The position numbers were made by a program, and so were the translations under genes. Of a stretch of DNA of 64,000 bases, positions 25,426-35,668 are shown piece after piece. The DNA is from Erysipelotrichaceae bacterium. GTDB lineage: Bacteria; Bacillota_I; Bacilli_A; Erysipelotrichales; Erysipelotrichaceae. The number at the start of each line of letters is the position of its first letter. Within the stretch, counting starts at the first letter, position 1. The stretch covers positions 1-64,000 of the forward strand of contig JAFULQ010000010.1 of NCBI GenBank assembly GCA_017473265.1. The letters run 5' to 3'. The notes under the pieces are model-generated. The model saw nothing but the letters and a program-made list of their open reading frames with translations, was not told the origin of the DNA and ran no database searches.

Positions 25426-26352
25426 ATGGATATTATCTTTTTAGTTATAGGTATCTTTTTCTTAGTTAAAGGTGCTGATTTATTTGTAGATGGCGCTAGT
25501 TCTATTGCTTCAAATATTAAAATTCCAACAATCATTGTTGGTTTAACAATCGTTGCATTTGGTACAAGTGCTCCAGAAGCAGCTGTGAGTGTTACTGCTG
25601 CATTAGCTGGTTCAAATGAAATTGCAATTAGTAATGTAGTTGGTTCTAATATTTTTAACTTAATGATGGTTGTAGGCGCTGCAGCTATGATTATGAAAAT
25701 GCATGTACAAACAAGTATTATTAAGGAAGAGTTCCCAATTTTAATTGTGGCTTCTTTATTATTAGTTGTTTTCTGTTTAACTGGAAGTTCAATTTCACGT
25801 ATTGAAGCACTTATTTTCTTATTGTGTATCATTGCATATGTTATTCGTTGTGTAATGACTGCATTAAAAGATCGTGATAATTTAGAAGTTGAGCCTGCTA
25901 AATATAATACAATTATGGCTGTTCTATTAGGTGTTTTAGGTATGGCAGGTATTGTATTAGGTGCTGATTTTGTTGTTGATGGTGCTAGTTCTATTGCGAA
26001 AGCATTAGGTGTTAGTGAAACAATGATTGGCTTAACTATTGTATCTATTGGTACATCTTTACCTGAATTTGTAACAAGTGTTGTTGCGGCTAGAAAAGGT
26101 GAAGTTGATTTAGCATTAGGTAATGTTATTGGATCAAACTTATTTAATATTTTGTTTATTTTAGGATTATCTGGAACTATTATTCCAATTCCATTTGCTA
26201 GCAGTATGAATATTGATATTTTCATTATGTTAGGTTGTACATTGTTTGTATATCTTATTGCGAAGACTAGAAAATCATTTGGATTTGCTAGTGGATTGGT
26301 TATGGTGTTATTTAATATTGCATATTTAGTATTTGTTTGCATTAGAGCGTAG
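25426..26352 (+). CDS. Calcium/sodium antiporter, CaCA family
   Basis: A 308-residue membrane protein with two homologous halves. Each half carries an alpha repeat: GLTIVAFGTSAPEAAVS...NVVGSNIFN (about 42-78) and GLTIVSIGTSLPEFVTS...NVIGSNLFN (about 203-240). It exchanges Ca2+ or a similar cation for Na+ or H+. About ten membrane helices. A 312-codon antisense ORF here is only its mirror. Confidence 0.92.
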   Translation: MDIIFLVIGIFFLVKGADLFVDGASSIASNIKIPTIIVGLTIVAFGTSAPEAAVSVTAALAGSNEIAISNVVGSNIFNLMMVVGAAAMIMKMHVQTSIIKEEFPILIVASLLLVVFCLTGSSISRIEALIFLLCIIAYVIRCVMTALKDRDNLEVEPAKYNTIMAVLLGVLGMAGIVLGADFVVDGASSIAKALGVSETMIGLTIVSIGTSLPEFVTSVVAARKGEVDLALGNVIGSNLFNILFILGLSGTIIPIPFASSMNIDIFIMLGCTLFVYLIAKTRKSFGFASGLVMVLFNIAYLVFVCIRA

Positions 26353-26396
26353 GGAAAATTAAAAAAGTTGGCGTATATATAAGTAGGGGGGATAAA
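26352..26396 (+). promoter_or_regulatory. Shared competence promoter element before dprA
   Basis: TAGGGAAAATT (26350-26360), starting in the stop codon of the antiporter gene, then TTGGCGTATATATAAGTAG (26368-26386), a GGGGG ribosome site and ATG 26397. Spacing equals the comEA and comGA copies; the sequence is the most diverged of the four. Confidence 0.65.
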
Positions 26397-27119
26397 ATGA
26401 GAAACCGTATTTATGCATACGCCAAAAAATATAATGGAGATTATTACAAAATTAGAAGTGCATTACAGCAGGATGAGGCGTATGAAAAAATGGATTTTGA
26501 TGAAAATTTCATTACCATTTATGATGAAGCGTATCCTGCTTGTTTTTTACAATTGAAGTACCCACCATTTATTTTGTTTTATGAAGGTGATGTATCTTTA
26601 TTGAAAGAGCCTTTAATTGCAATCGTTGGTGGAAGATTGTACGTTAAAGAAGGCAAAGAAATGACGATTCTATTGACTAAAGAATTAAGTAAACGATATA
26701 CTGTCGTTTCAGGCATGGCTAAAGGTATTGATGCTTTGGCTCATATGAATGCCAAAAGAACGATAGGTGTTTTGGGTCATGGATTAGATATAGTGTATCC
26801 AAAAGAAAATGAACAGTTATATGCCTATATGAAACAATATCAATTATTGATTACCGAATATCCAAAAGGAGTTCGTCCGCAGAAGTTTTATTTTCCATTT
26901 CGCAATCGTTTAATTGCGGCTTTGGGAAGTAAAATTGTAGTTCCTAGTTGTCAAGAAAAAGGAGGAACGATGGTAACTGTTAATGAAGGATTACGTTTAA
27001 ATAAAGAAATTTATACAGTTCCTTATAGTTGGCATGTTACGTATGCACAAGGATGTAATCATTTAATTGAACAAGGTGCAAATATGATTTTGTCTAAAGA
27101 AGACATAGAAGATATCTAA
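26397..27119 (+). CDS. dprA: DNA processing protein DprA (minimal form)
   Basis: A 240-residue recombination mediator that protects incoming single-stranded DNA and loads RecA in transformation. The Rossmann-like core shows VGGRLYVKEGKEM, VVSGMAKGIDALAHMNA, GVLGHGLDIVYPKEN and the LITEYPKGVRPQKFYFPFRNRLIAALGSKIVV block. Shorter than the ~290 residues of Bacillus; the C-terminal winged-helix part is missing. Its competence-type promoter agrees with the role. Confidence 0.93.
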   Translation: MRNRIYAYAKKYNGDYYKIRSALQQDEAYEKMDFDENFITIYDEAYPACFLQLKYPPFILFYEGDVSLLKEPLIAIVGGRLYVKEGKEMTILLTKELSKRYTVVSGMAKGIDALAHMNAKRTIGVLGHGLDIVYPKENEQLYAYMKQYQLLITEYPKGVRPQKFYFPFRNRLIAALGSKIVVPSCQEKGGTMVTVNEGLRLNKEIYTVPYSWHVTYAQGCNHLIEQGANMILSKEDIEDI

Positions 27120-27127
27120 AAAATGTT

Positions 27128-27161
27128 TTGACAAACTATAAAAAAGAGAATACCTTAAAAT
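27128..27161 (+). promoter_or_regulatory. Possible promoter of topA
   Basis: TTGACA (27128-27133) is a consensus -35. The -10 is unclear: TACCTT lies at 17 nt and TAAAAT at 22 nt. CAGGAG before ATG 27184 is a fair ribosome site. Confidence 0.4.
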
Positions 27162-27183
27162 ATAAGATGACAGGAGTGAAATA

Positions 27184-29202
27184 ATGAAGAGTTTAGTAAT
27201 TGTAGAGTCACCAGCAAAATCAAAGACTATTGAAAAATATTTAGGAAATGACTTTATAGTGACTTCTAGTAAGGGGCACATATGTGATCTTGCGATTAAA
27301 GGAAAAGATGGATTAGGTATAGATGTAGATAATGATTTCCAAACTACTTATACCATTAATAAAGATAAAAAAGATACAATGCGTGATTTGAAGAAGTTGG
27401 TAAATAGTGTCGATACTGTCTATTTAGCAACTGACCCCGATAGAGAGGGAGAGGCTATTTCTTGGCACTTAGCTCGTGAATTAGGAATCAATGTTGATGA
27501 TCATAATCGTGTTGTATTCAATGAAATTACGAAGAATGCTGTTTTAGACGCATTTAAAGAACCAAGACAAATTGATATGGATTTAGTACGTTCTCAAGAA
27601 ACACGTCGTATCTTAGACCGTATTATTGGTTTTAAATTGTCTAAATTATTAAATAGTAAAATTAAAAGTAAATCTGCAGGTAGAGTACAAAGTGTTGCTT
27701 TAAAACTAATTGTTGAACGCGAAGATGAAATTAAAGCGTTTGTTAGTGAAGAATATTGGAGTATTCATGCGAACTTTGAACATAAGCGCAAAAAGTTTGT
27801 GGCTGATTTAGCAAAATATAACAATGAGAAAGTAGCGGTTTCTTCTAAAGAAGAAGCGGATGCAATTATTGCAAGTTGTACAAATCCATTTGTGGTTACA
27901 AGTGTTAAAAAACAAGTGAAGAAAAAAGGACCTAGGCCTCCGTTTATTACTTCTTCTTTACAACAAGAAGCAAGTACAAAATTAGGCTTTAGTGCTAAAA
28001 AGACAATGCAAATTGCACAAAAGTTATATGAAGGTATTAGCATTAAAGGTGATTTGACAGGGTTAATTACCTATATGCGTACTGATTCTACACGTTTAAG
28101 TAATCAATTTATGGCACAAGCTAGAGATTTGATTGTAGATACATATGGCAAAGAATATGCGGGATTCTACCAAAGTAAGAAGAGTGATAATGCTCAAGAT
28201 GCGCATGAAGCCATTCGTCCAACGCATTTAGAGTATAATCCTGAAGAAATTAAAGATTCTTTAACGAATGATGAATATAAGTTATATGCATTTATCTATT
28301 ATCGTGCTATAGCTGCTTTAATGGCTGATGCCAAAGTAAATACGGTTAGTGTTACTTTATCTAGCAATGGATATGATTTTGTAAGTACGGGTAAAGAATT
28401 AACGTTTGATGGATATTTGAAAGTGTATGGTAAATATGAATCAAATAAAGATGAATTATTACCTGAATTAGTAGAAGGGCAACAGTTAGATAGTACATTA
28501 GTAGAAGGAAAACAACACTTTACTGAACCACCACTTCGTTATAGTGAAGCTCGTTTAATTAAAACGTTAGAAGAATTTGGTATTGGTAGACCTTCTACAT
28601 ATGCCATGATTATTGATACAATTCAAGCTAGAGGTTATGTAACATTAGAAAAACCATCTGATGGTAGTAAGACAAAGGTATTTAAACCAACTGAACAAGG
28701 TGAATTAACTTGTCGTAAATTGGATGAGTTCTTTGCACAAATTATTAATGTTATGTATACAGCGAATATGGAAACGGAATTAGATGAAATTGCTGAAGGT
28801 AATCGTAATCATATTTCGTTATTGCGTTCTTTCTGGGATACTTTTATTCCACTTGTAAATCATGCGTATGAACATATGGAAAAGAAAGAATTAGAGAAGA
28901 CAGGTGAAGTTTGTCCTGATTGTGGTCGTGATTTAGTCTATCGCCAAGGTCGTTTTGGTAAATTTATTTCTTGTAGTGGTTATCCTGAATGTAAATTTAC
29001 TAAGAAAATTGAAAAAGCGCCTGAAGAACAACCGGTTTTGACAGATCAAGTGTGTCCTGAATGTGGTTCGTTCTTATTACACCGTAAGAGTCGTTATGGT
29101 ACTTATTTCTATGGATGTTCAGCATTCCCTAAGTGTAAATTTATTAAGAGTGATGAAAATAGTCCAAAGAAATTTGTTAGACGTAGAAAGAAGAGTTCTT
29201 AA
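27184..29202 (+). CDS. topA: DNA topoisomerase I
   Basis: A 672-residue type IA topoisomerase relaxing negative supercoils. TOPRIM at the N-terminus ([28 protein letters not shown]), active-site Tyr297 in TYMRTDSTR, and two C-terminal zinc ribbons (CPDCG...CSGYPECKF and CPECG...CSAFPKCKF). Size is normal for Firmicutes. Followed after 2 nt by trmFO, the conserved dprA-topA-trmFO-xerC order. Confidence 0.96.
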   Translation: MKSLVIVESPAKSKTIEKYLGNDFIVTSSKGHICDLAIKGKDGLGIDVDNDFQTTYTINKDKKDTMRDLKKLVNSVDTVYLATDPDREGEAISWHLARELGINVDDHNRVVFNEITKNAVLDAFKEPRQIDMDLVRSQETRRILDRIIGFKLSKLLNSKIKSKSAGRVQSVALKLIVEREDEIKAFVSEEYWSIHANFEHKRKKFVADLAKYNNEKVAVSSKEEADAIIASCTNPFVVTSVKKQVKKKGPRPPFITSSLQQEASTKLGFSAKKTMQIAQKLYEGISIKGDLTGLITYMRTDSTRLSNQFMAQARDLIVDTYGKEYAGFYQSKKSDNAQDAHEAIRPTHLEYNPEEIKDSLTNDEYKLYAFIYYRAIAALMADAKVNTVSVTLSSNGYDFVSTGKELTFDGYLKVYGKYESNKDELLPELVEGQQLDSTLVEGKQHFTEPPLRYSEARLIKTLEEFGIGRPSTYAMIIDTIQARGYVTLEKPSDGSKTKVFKPTEQGELTCRKLDEFFAQIINVMYTANMETELDEIAEGNRNHISLLRSFWDTFIPLVNHAYEHMEKKELEKTGEVCPDCGRDLVYRQGRFGKFISCSGYPECKFTKKIEKAPEEQPVLTDQVCPECGSFLLHRKSRYGTYFYGCSAFPKCKFIKSDENSPKKFVRRRKKSS

Positions 29203-29204
29203 AT

Positions 29205-30491
29205 ATGAAAATTAATGTAATTGGTGCCGGGTTAGCTGGTTGTGAAGCTACTTGGCAATTAGTAAAAAGAGGACATGAAGTAAATTTATATGAAATGCGT
29301 CCTAAAAAGATGACACCTGCACATAAAACTAGTGGATTTGCAGAACTTGTTTGTTCAAATTCCTTACGTTCAGATGCATTAACGAATGCTGTAGGTGTAT
29401 TAAAAGAAGAAATGCGCATGTTAGATAGCTTAATTATGCGTTTTGCAGATAAAAATCGTTTACCTGCTGGTAGTGCATTAGCAGTTGATAGAGAAGGTTT
29501 CTCTAAAGATATTACGGATTTTATTCGTAATCATCCATTGGTTACGGTAATTGAAGAAGAGATTACAGAAATTCCAGAGGGGTATACAATTATTGCGACG
29601 GGTCCACTAACATCAGATGCTTTTAGTGCGAAAATTCGTGAATTTTTACAAACAGATCAATTTTATTTCTATGATGCAGCTGCACCGATTGTAGTAAAAT
29701 CGTCAATTGATTTTGATAAAGCATATTACAAATCTCGTTATGATAAAGGTGATGCGGACTATATCAATTGTCCAATGAATAAGGAAGAGTTCTATAATTT
29801 CTATCATGCAGTAATTACAGCTGAGAAGACAAAATTAAAAGAATTTGAAAAAGAGATTTATTTTGAAGGGTGTATGCCGTTTGAAGAAATGGCAAGACGC
29901 GGAGAAAAAACATTGTTATTTGGTCCAATGAAGCCTGTTGGATTGGAAAAAGATGGTAAACGTCCATATGCGGTTGTGCAATTACGACAAGATGATGCCG
30001 CAAATACACTATATAACATTGTTGGTTTCCAAACACATTTAACTTGGCCAGAACAAAAACGTATTATTCATATGATTCCTGGCTTGGAAAATGCTGAAAT
30101 TGTACGTTATGGTGTAATGCATCGTAATACATATATTTGTTCACCAATTTCTTTATTACCTACATATCAAAGTAAAAACCGTTTAGATGTATTCTTTGCA
30201 GGTCAAATTACTGGTGTTGAAGGGTATATTGAATCAAGTGCTTCTGGTTTGTTGGCTGGTATTAATATGAGTCGATTAGTTGAAGGTAAAGAACCAATTG
30301 AATTACCTGCAACTTGTATGATGGGGGCAATGGTACAATATATTACGCATACTTCTAGTACCAATTTCCAACCAATGAATGCGAATTTTGGTATTATGAA
30401 ATTAGAAACAGAAGTTCGTAAATCTGAAAGAAAAGAAGCATATGGTAAACAAGCGTTAGCTGTAATGGAAGAATATAAAAAGGTGTTATAA
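29205..30491 (+). CDS. trmFO: Methylenetetrahydrofolate-tRNA-(uracil-5-)-methyltransferase TrmFO
   Basis: A 428-residue flavoenzyme making m5U54 in the T-loop of tRNA with folate as carbon donor. N-terminal FAD motif [15 protein letters not shown], then [29 protein letters not shown] and C-terminal [23 protein letters not shown]. Overlaps xerC by one base. Confidence 0.95.
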   Translation: MKINVIGAGLAGCEATWQLVKRGHEVNLYEMRPKKMTPAHKTSGFAELVCSNSLRSDALTNAVGVLKEEMRMLDSLIMRFADKNRLPAGSALAVDREGFSKDITDFIRNHPLVTVIEEEITEIPEGYTIIATGPLTSDAFSAKIREFLQTDQFYFYDAAAPIVVKSSIDFDKAYYKSRYDKGDADYINCPMNKEEFYNFYHAVITAEKTKLKEFEKEIYFEGCMPFEEMARRGEKTLLFGPMKPVGLEKDGKRPYAVVQLRQDDAANTLYNIVGFQTHLTWPEQKRIIHMIPGLENAEIVRYGVMHRNTYICSPISLLPTYQSKNRLDVFFAGQITGVEGYIESSASGLLAGINMSRLVEGKEPIELPATCMMGAMVQYITHTSSTNFQPMNANFGIMKLETEVRKSERKEAYGKQALAVMEEYKKVL

Positions 30492-31384
30492 TGAGACAAA
30501 TTTTGGAAACATATTTATCATATGTTAAACAAAATCAATCCGGATCTGCAAATACAGAAGATGCATACTATCGTGATATTTCACGCTTTATTGATTTTTT
30601 AGAAGGTGAAGGCATAAATCACTTTCAAGATGTAGATCGTTTTGTGATTCAAAACTATATTATGAAGTTAAGAAGTGGCGAAATGGGGAATAAACCATTA
30701 TCAAATCGTTCTTTAGCTAGAAATATTAGTAGTTTACGATCTTTTTATCAATATTTAAATCATGTATTTGATTATCAAGTAAATCCATTTCTAACTGTAA
30801 AAACACCTAAATTACCTAAAAAATTACCGGAGTTTTTATTTGTGGATGAAATTGATTCGTTATTAGAATCGATTGATCTATCTACAACTGTTGGATTACG
30901 TAATCGTTGTATCATAGAACTTATGTATGGTTGTGGCTTACGTGTTAGTGAAGTAGTGGGTTTAAAGTGTGAGGATATCGATTTCGGTCAAATGGTTTTA
31001 CGTGTTGTAGGTAAAGGTAGTAAAATGCGTATGGTTCCATTTTATGAAGAATTAAGAGATTTGATGTTACAGTATCAACAATCTAAAGAAATTCATCATG
31101 AAACGTTTATTTTAAATGCTCGTAATCAACCATTAACTACACGAGCTGTGCAATACATTTTAAATCAAGAAGTTATGAATGCTGGTTTAACTATGCAGGT
31201 GCATCCACATATGTTACGACATTCTTTTGCGACACATTTATTAGATAATGGTGCAGATTTGCGTATTGTACAAGAATTATTGGGGCACCAAAATCTTTCA
31301 ACAACACAAATTTATACACATGTGACTGTTGATCGTTTAAAGAAAATTTATAACGATGCGCATCCTCGTGCAAAACAAGGTTGA
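30491..31384 (+). CDS. xerC: Tyrosine recombinase XerC (CodV-like)
   Basis: A 297-residue recombinase that, with XerD, resolves chromosome dimers at dif. Catalytic residues: Arg in CGLRVSE, His/Arg in HPHMLRHSFATHLL, HQ in LGHQNLSTT and Tyr in TQIYTHV. Position after trmFO matches codV in Bacillus. Its TGA stop sits in the -35 of the ribU promoter. No hslVU or codY follows. Confidence 0.92.
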   Translation: MRQILETYLSYVKQNQSGSANTEDAYYRDISRFIDFLEGEGINHFQDVDRFVIQNYIMKLRSGEMGNKPLSNRSLARNISSLRSFYQYLNHVFDYQVNPFLTVKTPKLPKKLPEFLFVDEIDSLLESIDLSTTVGLRNRCIIELMYGCGLRVSEVVGLKCEDIDFGQMVLRVVGKGSKMRMVPFYEELRDLMLQYQQSKEIHHETFILNARNQPLTTRAVQYILNQEVMNAGLTMQVHPHMLRHSFATHLLDNGADLRIVQELLGHQNLSTTQIYTHVTVDRLKKIYNDAHPRAKQG

Positions 31385-31409
31385 CATTAGAGGTTGATAT
31401 CGTTATATT
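31381..31409 (+). promoter_or_regulatory. Promoter of the ribU leader
   Basis: TTGACA (31381-31386) and TATATT (31404-31409) with a 17-nt spacer. The -35 overlaps the xerC stop codon. Confidence 0.8.
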
Positions 31410-31433
31410 ATAACTGAAGTTACAATTGAATAC

Positions 31434-31556
31434 GTCTTTGGGGCAGGGTGTAATTCCCTACCGATGGTATAGTCCATGAACCACTTAGGTGGCCGATTTG
31501 GTGAAATTCCAAAACCGACGGTTAAAGTCCGGATGAGAAAAGATGTGTTATTTTCA
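31434..31556 (+). promoter_or_regulatory. FMN riboswitch (RFN element)
   Basis: The conserved RFN core is readable: GGGGCAGGGTG, AATTCCCTACCG, GGTATAGTCC, then a variable CCACTTAGGTGG stem, CCGATTTGGTGAAATTCC, CCGACGGTTAAAGTCC and GGATGAGA. FMN binding would repress the downstream riboflavin transporter. A terminator hairpin follows, indicating control by transcription attenuation. Confidence 0.96.
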
Positions 31557-31583
31557 TTAATAGTTTTCTATTATGTAAACAAC

Positions 31584-31616
31584 ATCCTGAGGCGTTATTA
31601 GCTTCAGGATTTTTTT
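31584..31616 (+). terminator. Riboswitch-controlled terminator before ribU
   Basis: ATCCTGAGGC (31584-31593) and GCTTCAGGAT (31601-31610), followed by TTTTTT. Placed between the aptamer and ATG 31633, it is the likely expression platform. Confidence 0.88.
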
Positions 31617-31632
31617 AGGGAAGGAAGATATT

Positions 31633-32232
31633 ATGAAAAATTCAAGAGTTAAATCTTTAGCGTTAGCTGGTATTTTAGGAGCGGTTGCTTTCTTATTAAT
31701 GATGGTGAAAATTAATATTCCATTTTTATCTGTATTTGCGGATTTAGAGGCTGCGGCATTAGCTGAAATTATCGGTGGATTTGTATTAGGACCTATTGGT
31801 GCTATTCAAATTATTTTAATCAAATTATTATTAAAAATTGCGATTAGTGGTACAAGTACGATGTTTGTAGGGGAGTTACAAAACTTTTTATTAAGTTGTG
31901 CGTATGTATTACCTGCAGTATTGTATTATCGTAAGCATAAAACAAAACAAGGTGCTTTAGTTGGTTTAATCATTGGAACAATTGTTACTATTTTGGTTTC
32001 AATTTTAACAAATTTATATATGATTTTCCCATTCTATATTCAATTATATGGTTTGGATTGGGACGCAATTATTGGAATGTATGGACAAGCAAATCCATTT
32101 ATTCATGATATTCCAACATTCATTATTTTCTCAGTTGTACCATTTAATATTGTATCTAAAGTTACAATTTCCATTGTTACAATGTTAGCGTATAAGAAGC
32201 TTAGTGTTCCACTAAAACGTTTCTTACAATAA
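31633..32232 (+). CDS. ribU: Riboflavin ECF transporter substrate-binding subunit RibU
   Basis: A 199-residue S component with six predicted membrane helices (for example LALAGILGAVAFLLMMVKINIPF and the AEIIGGFVLGPIGAIQIILIKLLLK pair). It binds riboflavin and works with the shared EcfA-EcfT module, which is not in this window. The upstream FMN riboswitch fixes the substrate. GGAAGG before ATG. Confidence 0.93.
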   Translation: MKNSRVKSLALAGILGAVAFLLMMVKINIPFLSVFADLEAAALAEIIGGFVLGPIGAIQIILIKLLLKIAISGTSTMFVGELQNFLLSCAYVLPAVLYYRKHKTKQGALVGLIIGTIVTILVSILTNLYMIFPFYIQLYGLDWDAIIGMYGQANPFIHDIPTFIIFSVVPFNIVSKVTISIVTMLAYKKLSVPLKRFLQ

Positions 32233-32266
32233 GTGCAAAAAACCTTATATTATCGGCATTTTTCTA

Positions 32267-32417
32267 TTGTTATTTCATTACGTTTATGCTAAAATAATCG
32301 TCGGTATCCATGTATTAGGATACACATCGCACACCATGAATTCAATAATCCGTGCTCATTTGAGTTATTGTTGTTAGAAATGGTGGAGGAAGACAACGGA
32401 AATGGAGGACTTTAATA
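32267..32417 (+). promoter_or_regulatory. rpsB promoter and structured leader
   Basis: TTGTTA (32267-32272) and TAAAAT (32290-32295), 17-nt spacer. The ~115-nt leader contains a GTATCC/GGATAC hairpin (about 32304-32325) and further short stems before GGAGGA. An S2-binding autoregulatory leader is plausible, but not proven from sequence alone. Confidence 0.5.
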
Positions 32418-33338
32418 ATGTCAGTTGTAACGATGAGAAAATTATTAGAAGCTGGCGTTCACTTTGGTCATCAAACAAGAAGATGGGATCCAAAGATGAA
32501 ACCAAATATCTACACTGCTAAAAATGGTGTATATATTATCAATCTTGAGAAAACTCAAGAACAATTAGATACTGCATATAATGCAATGAAAGCTATCGCT
32601 GAACGTGGTGGTAAAGTATTATTTGTTGGTACAAAAAGACAAGCACAACCTGTTGTAATGGAAGAAGCTTTACGTTCTGGTTCTTTCTATGTAAATCAAC
32701 GTTGGTTGGGTGGTATCTTAACAAACTTCCGTACAATTCAAAAACGTATCAAACGTTTAATTGAAATCGAAGAAATGGAAGCTACAGGTTCTATCAATAA
32801 CTATCCTAAGAAAGAAGTTGCTTTAATTCGTAAAGAAGCTGCTCGTTTAGAAAATTTCTTAGGTGGTATCAAAGAAATGAAGAAATTACCTGATGCTGTA
32901 TTTGTAGTTGAACCAAAAGAAGAACACAATGCAGTTGCTGAAGCTAAAAAATTAGGTATTCCTGTATTTGGTATCTGTGATACAAACTGTGATCCTGCAT
33001 TAGTTGATTACCCAATTCCAGGTAACGATGATGCTGCTCGTTCAATCAAATTAATCGTTTCTTTAATGGCTGATGCTATCGTTGAATCTAAAGGTGGTTT
33101 ATTATCAGTTGCTTATACAGCAGATGAAGCTGCTGAAGTTACAATGGAAGATGTAATCATCAATGTTGAAGAACAAAACGCAGAAAACGAAAGAAGACGT
33201 CGTGCTCGTATGGAAGAAAGACGTCAACGTCAAAACCAAAAAGATGCTAGAAGAAACTTCAAACCTCGTAATGCTGAAAAGGCTGAAGTAAAAGAAGCAC
33301 CTAAAGCTGAAGCTGCTCAAGCTCCAGTACAAGAATAG
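32418..33338 (+). CDS. rpsB: 30S ribosomal protein S2
   Basis: A 306-residue S2 protein ([45 protein letters not shown]). It is about 60 residues longer than usual: a charged Arg/Lys/Glu/Ala C-terminal tail from about residue 245 ([16 protein letters not shown]...). Codon use favours C-ending codons, as in other highly expressed genes here. Confidence 0.97.
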   Translation: MSVVTMRKLLEAGVHFGHQTRRWDPKMKPNIYTAKNGVYIINLEKTQEQLDTAYNAMKAIAERGGKVLFVGTKRQAQPVVMEEALRSGSFYVNQRWLGGILTNFRTIQKRIKRLIEIEEMEATGSINNYPKKEVALIRKEAARLENFLGGIKEMKKLPDAVFVVEPKEEHNAVAEAKKLGIPVFGICDTNCDPALVDYPIPGNDDAARSIKLIVSLMADAIVESKGGLLSVAYTADEAAEVTMEDVIINVEEQNAENERRRRARMEERRQRQNQKDARRNFKPRNAEKAEVKEAPKAEAAQAPVQE

Positions 33339-33353
33339 TAGGAGGATTTAAAA

Positions 33354-34241
33354 ATGGCTATTACTGCTTCAATGGTAAAAGACCTACGCGAAAAAACAGG
33401 CGCAGGGATGATGGATTGTAAAAAAGCTTTAACTGAATGTGACGGAGATATGGCAAAAGCTATTGACTGGTTACGTGAAAAAGGTATTGCAAAAGCTGCT
33501 AAGAAAGCTAGCAGAATTGCTGCTGAAGGTTTAGGTAAAGTTGTTGTTGATGGTAACAACGCTGTATTAGTAGAAATGAACTCTGAAACAGACTTCGTTG
33601 CTAAAAATGAACAATTCTTAGCTGTATTAGACACAGTTGCTCATACTATTTTAGCTGCTAAACCAGCTAATGTTGAAGAAGCATTAACATTAACTACTGC
33701 TAATGGTGGTACAATTAACGATTTAATCGTTGATGCTACTGCTACAATCGGAGAAAAAATTACATTACGTCGTTTCGAAATCTTAACTAAAGAAGATGGC
33801 GATGCATTCGGTTCTTATGCTCATATGGGTGGTAAGATTATCGCTGCTGTAGTTGTTACTCCAAACAAAGAAGGTGTTGCTAAAAACATCGCAATGCAAG
33901 TTGCTTCTATGAATCCAACTTACATTTCTCAAGACAAAATGCCTTCTGAAATCGTTGATCATGAACGTAAAGTACAATTAGAAATCATGAAGAACAATCC
34001 AGCTGATGCTGCTAAACCAGATGCTATCAAAGAAAAAATGTTAGTTGGTCGTGTAAGCAAAGCATTACAAGACATGTGTTTATTAGATCAAGAATATTTC
34101 TTGGATTCTAACTTAAAAGTAGCTAAATTCTTACAACAAGAAGGTGCTTCAGTAAAACAATTCGTTCGCTATGCAATTGGTGAAGGTATTGAAAAACGTG
34201 AAGAAAACTTCGCTGAAGAAGTAGCTAACGCTTTTAAATAA
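33354..34241 (+). CDS. tsf: Elongation factor Ts
   Basis: A 295-residue guanine-nucleotide exchange factor for EF-Tu. N-terminal UBA-like domain (MVKDLREKTGAGMMDCKKALTE), core with MNSETDFVAKNEQF (the TDFVAKN loop) and normal length. Cotranscribed with rpsB; a terminator follows. Confidence 0.97.
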   Translation: MAITASMVKDLREKTGAGMMDCKKALTECDGDMAKAIDWLREKGIAKAAKKASRIAAEGLGKVVVDGNNAVLVEMNSETDFVAKNEQFLAVLDTVAHTILAAKPANVEEALTLTTANGGTINDLIVDATATIGEKITLRRFEILTKEDGDAFGSYAHMGGKIIAAVVVTPNKEGVAKNIAMQVASMNPTYISQDKMPSEIVDHERKVQLEIMKNNPADAAKPDAIKEKMLVGRVSKALQDMCLLDQEYFLDSNLKVAKFLQQEGASVKQFVRYAIGEGIEKREENFAEEVANAFK

Positions 34242-34256
34242 TTACATCGTTTAATG

Positions 34257-34288
34257 AAAGTGGTGAGGTTAACTCATCACTTTTTTTG
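34257..34288 (+). terminator. Terminator of rpsB-tsf
   Basis: AAAGTGGTGAG (34257-34267) and CTCATCACTTT (34273-34283), one wobble pair, followed by a T-run. A TATAAT at about 34324-34329 downstream probably starts the pyrH transcript. Confidence 0.88.
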
Positions 34289-34362
34289 TATATGCATTGT
34301 TGTATTATATTATGAATTTCGATATAATATAAAGAGAAATTTAATAGGAAAGGAATATGAAT

Positions 34363-35076
34363 ATGTATAAACGCGTCTTATTAAAATTAAGCGGAGAAGC
34401 TTTAAGTGGTAAGGGTAAATTCTTTGATCCTGAAGTTTTAGCTTCTTTAGCAAAAGAATTAAAAGATATTTATGAAAATGGTGTTGAATTAGCTATTGTT
34501 GTAGGCGGTGGAAATTTCATTCGTGGTAAATTTGCGGAAGAAATGAATATGGACCGTGTACAAGTCGATAATATGGGTATGTTAGCTACTGTTATTAATG
34601 CATTAGCTGTACAAAATGCTTTAGAAAGAGCTGGAGTTCCAACTCGCGTGCAAACTGCAATTGAAATGAATAAAATTGCTGAACCATATATTCAACGTAG
34701 AGCGATTCGTCATTTAGAAAAGGGTAGAGTTGTTATTTTCGGAGCTGGAACTGGTTCTCCGTTCTTCTCAACGGATACAACTGCTGCTTTAAGAGCTAGT
34801 GAAATTAAAGCTGAAGTCATTTTAATGGCTAAGAATGGTGTTGATGGTGTTTATTCTGCAGATCCAGATTTAGATCCAACTGCAGTTAAATATGACTCAT
34901 TAACCTATATGGATATTATTGAACAAGGATTAAAAGTAATGGATCATACTGCTGTAACAATGTGTATGGATAATAACATTGATTTATTAGTATTTAATAT
35001 GAATGAAATGTCAAATATTAAACGTGCAGTATTAGGTGAAAGAATTGGAACTGTTGTTAGTAAGGAGGCAAAATAA
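34363..35076 (+). CDS. pyrH: Uridylate kinase
   Basis: A 237-residue hexameric UMP kinase (UMP to UDP). [12 protein letters not shown] start, [10 protein letters not shown] and [17 protein letters not shown] motifs. ATG 34363 is preferred because GGAAAGG is 9 nt before it; ATG 34357 would be only 3 nt away. Overlaps frr by one base. Confidence 0.95.
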   Translation: MYKRVLLKLSGEALSGKGKFFDPEVLASLAKELKDIYENGVELAIVVGGGNFIRGKFAEEMNMDRVQVDNMGMLATVINALAVQNALERAGVPTRVQTAIEMNKIAEPYIQRRAIRHLEKGRVVIFGAGTGSPFFSTDTTAALRASEIKAEVILMAKNGVDGVYSADPDLDPTAVKYDSLTYMDIIEQGLKVMDHTAVTMCMDNNIDLLVFNMNEMSNIKRAVLGERIGTVVSKEAK

Positions 35077-35621
35077 TGAAACAACTAATTGATGGTGCAA
35101 AAGTAAAAATGAACAAATGTGTTGAAAGTTTAGAACACGCTTATAAGGCCATTCGTACTAGTGGAGCAAATCCAAATATGGTAAGTAATGTTGAAGTTGA
35201 GTATTATGGATTCCCAACTCCATTATCTCAATTAGCTCAAATTTCTGTTGTAGAAGGTAGACAATTATATATCAAACCTTTTGATGGAAGTATTACTAAA
35301 GCAGTTGAAAAAGCTATATTCTCTGCTAACTTAGGTTTAACTCCTCAAAATGAAGGAACAGCTATTCGTATTAATGTTTCACCACTAACAGAAGAAAGAC
35401 GTAAAGAATATACTAAAGTTGCTAGCAAATATGCTGAAGAAGCTAAAGTAGCTGTTCGTAATGTACGTCGTGATGTAGTTGACAAAATTAAGAAAGATAA
35501 AGAAACTCCAGAAGATTTAAGAAAATCTTATGAACAAGATGTTCAAAAATTAACTGATGAGTATATCAAAAAGATTGATGCAGTTTGTGCTGCTAAATCT
35601 AAAGAAATCATGTCAATCTAA
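35076..35621 (+). CDS. frr: Ribosome recycling factor
   Basis: A 181-residue factor that splits post-termination ribosomes with EF-G. Typical IRTSGANPNMVSNVEVEYYG, PLSQLAQISV, INVSPLTEERRKEY and the C-terminal KIDAVCAAKSKEIM. GTAAGGAGG precedes the ATG. Confidence 0.97.
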   Translation: MKQLIDGAKVKMNKCVESLEHAYKAIRTSGANPNMVSNVEVEYYGFPTPLSQLAQISVVEGRQLYIKPFDGSITKAVEKAIFSANLGLTPQNEGTAIRINVSPLTEERRKEYTKVASKYAEEAKVAVRNVRRDVVDKIKKDKETPEDLRKSYEQDVQKLTDEYIKKIDAVCAAKSKEIMSI

Positions 35622-35629
35622 TTTGATTT

Positions 35630-35653
35630 TTAGCCCTGTATAGGGCTTTTTGT
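35630..35653 (+). terminator. Terminator of frr
   Basis: AGCCCT-GTAT-AGGGCT followed by TTTTTG. It may only partly separate frr from uppS. Confidence 0.75.
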
Positions 35654-35668
35654 GTAAGGGAGGGTATT

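Noticed and set aside
25404-26342. A 312-codon antisense ORF opposite the Ca/Na antiporter
   Set aside because: Composition is a low-complexity Thr/Ile/Asn/Pro mirror of the real gene's codons, no ribosome site, and the plus-strand protein has clear CaCA motifs.
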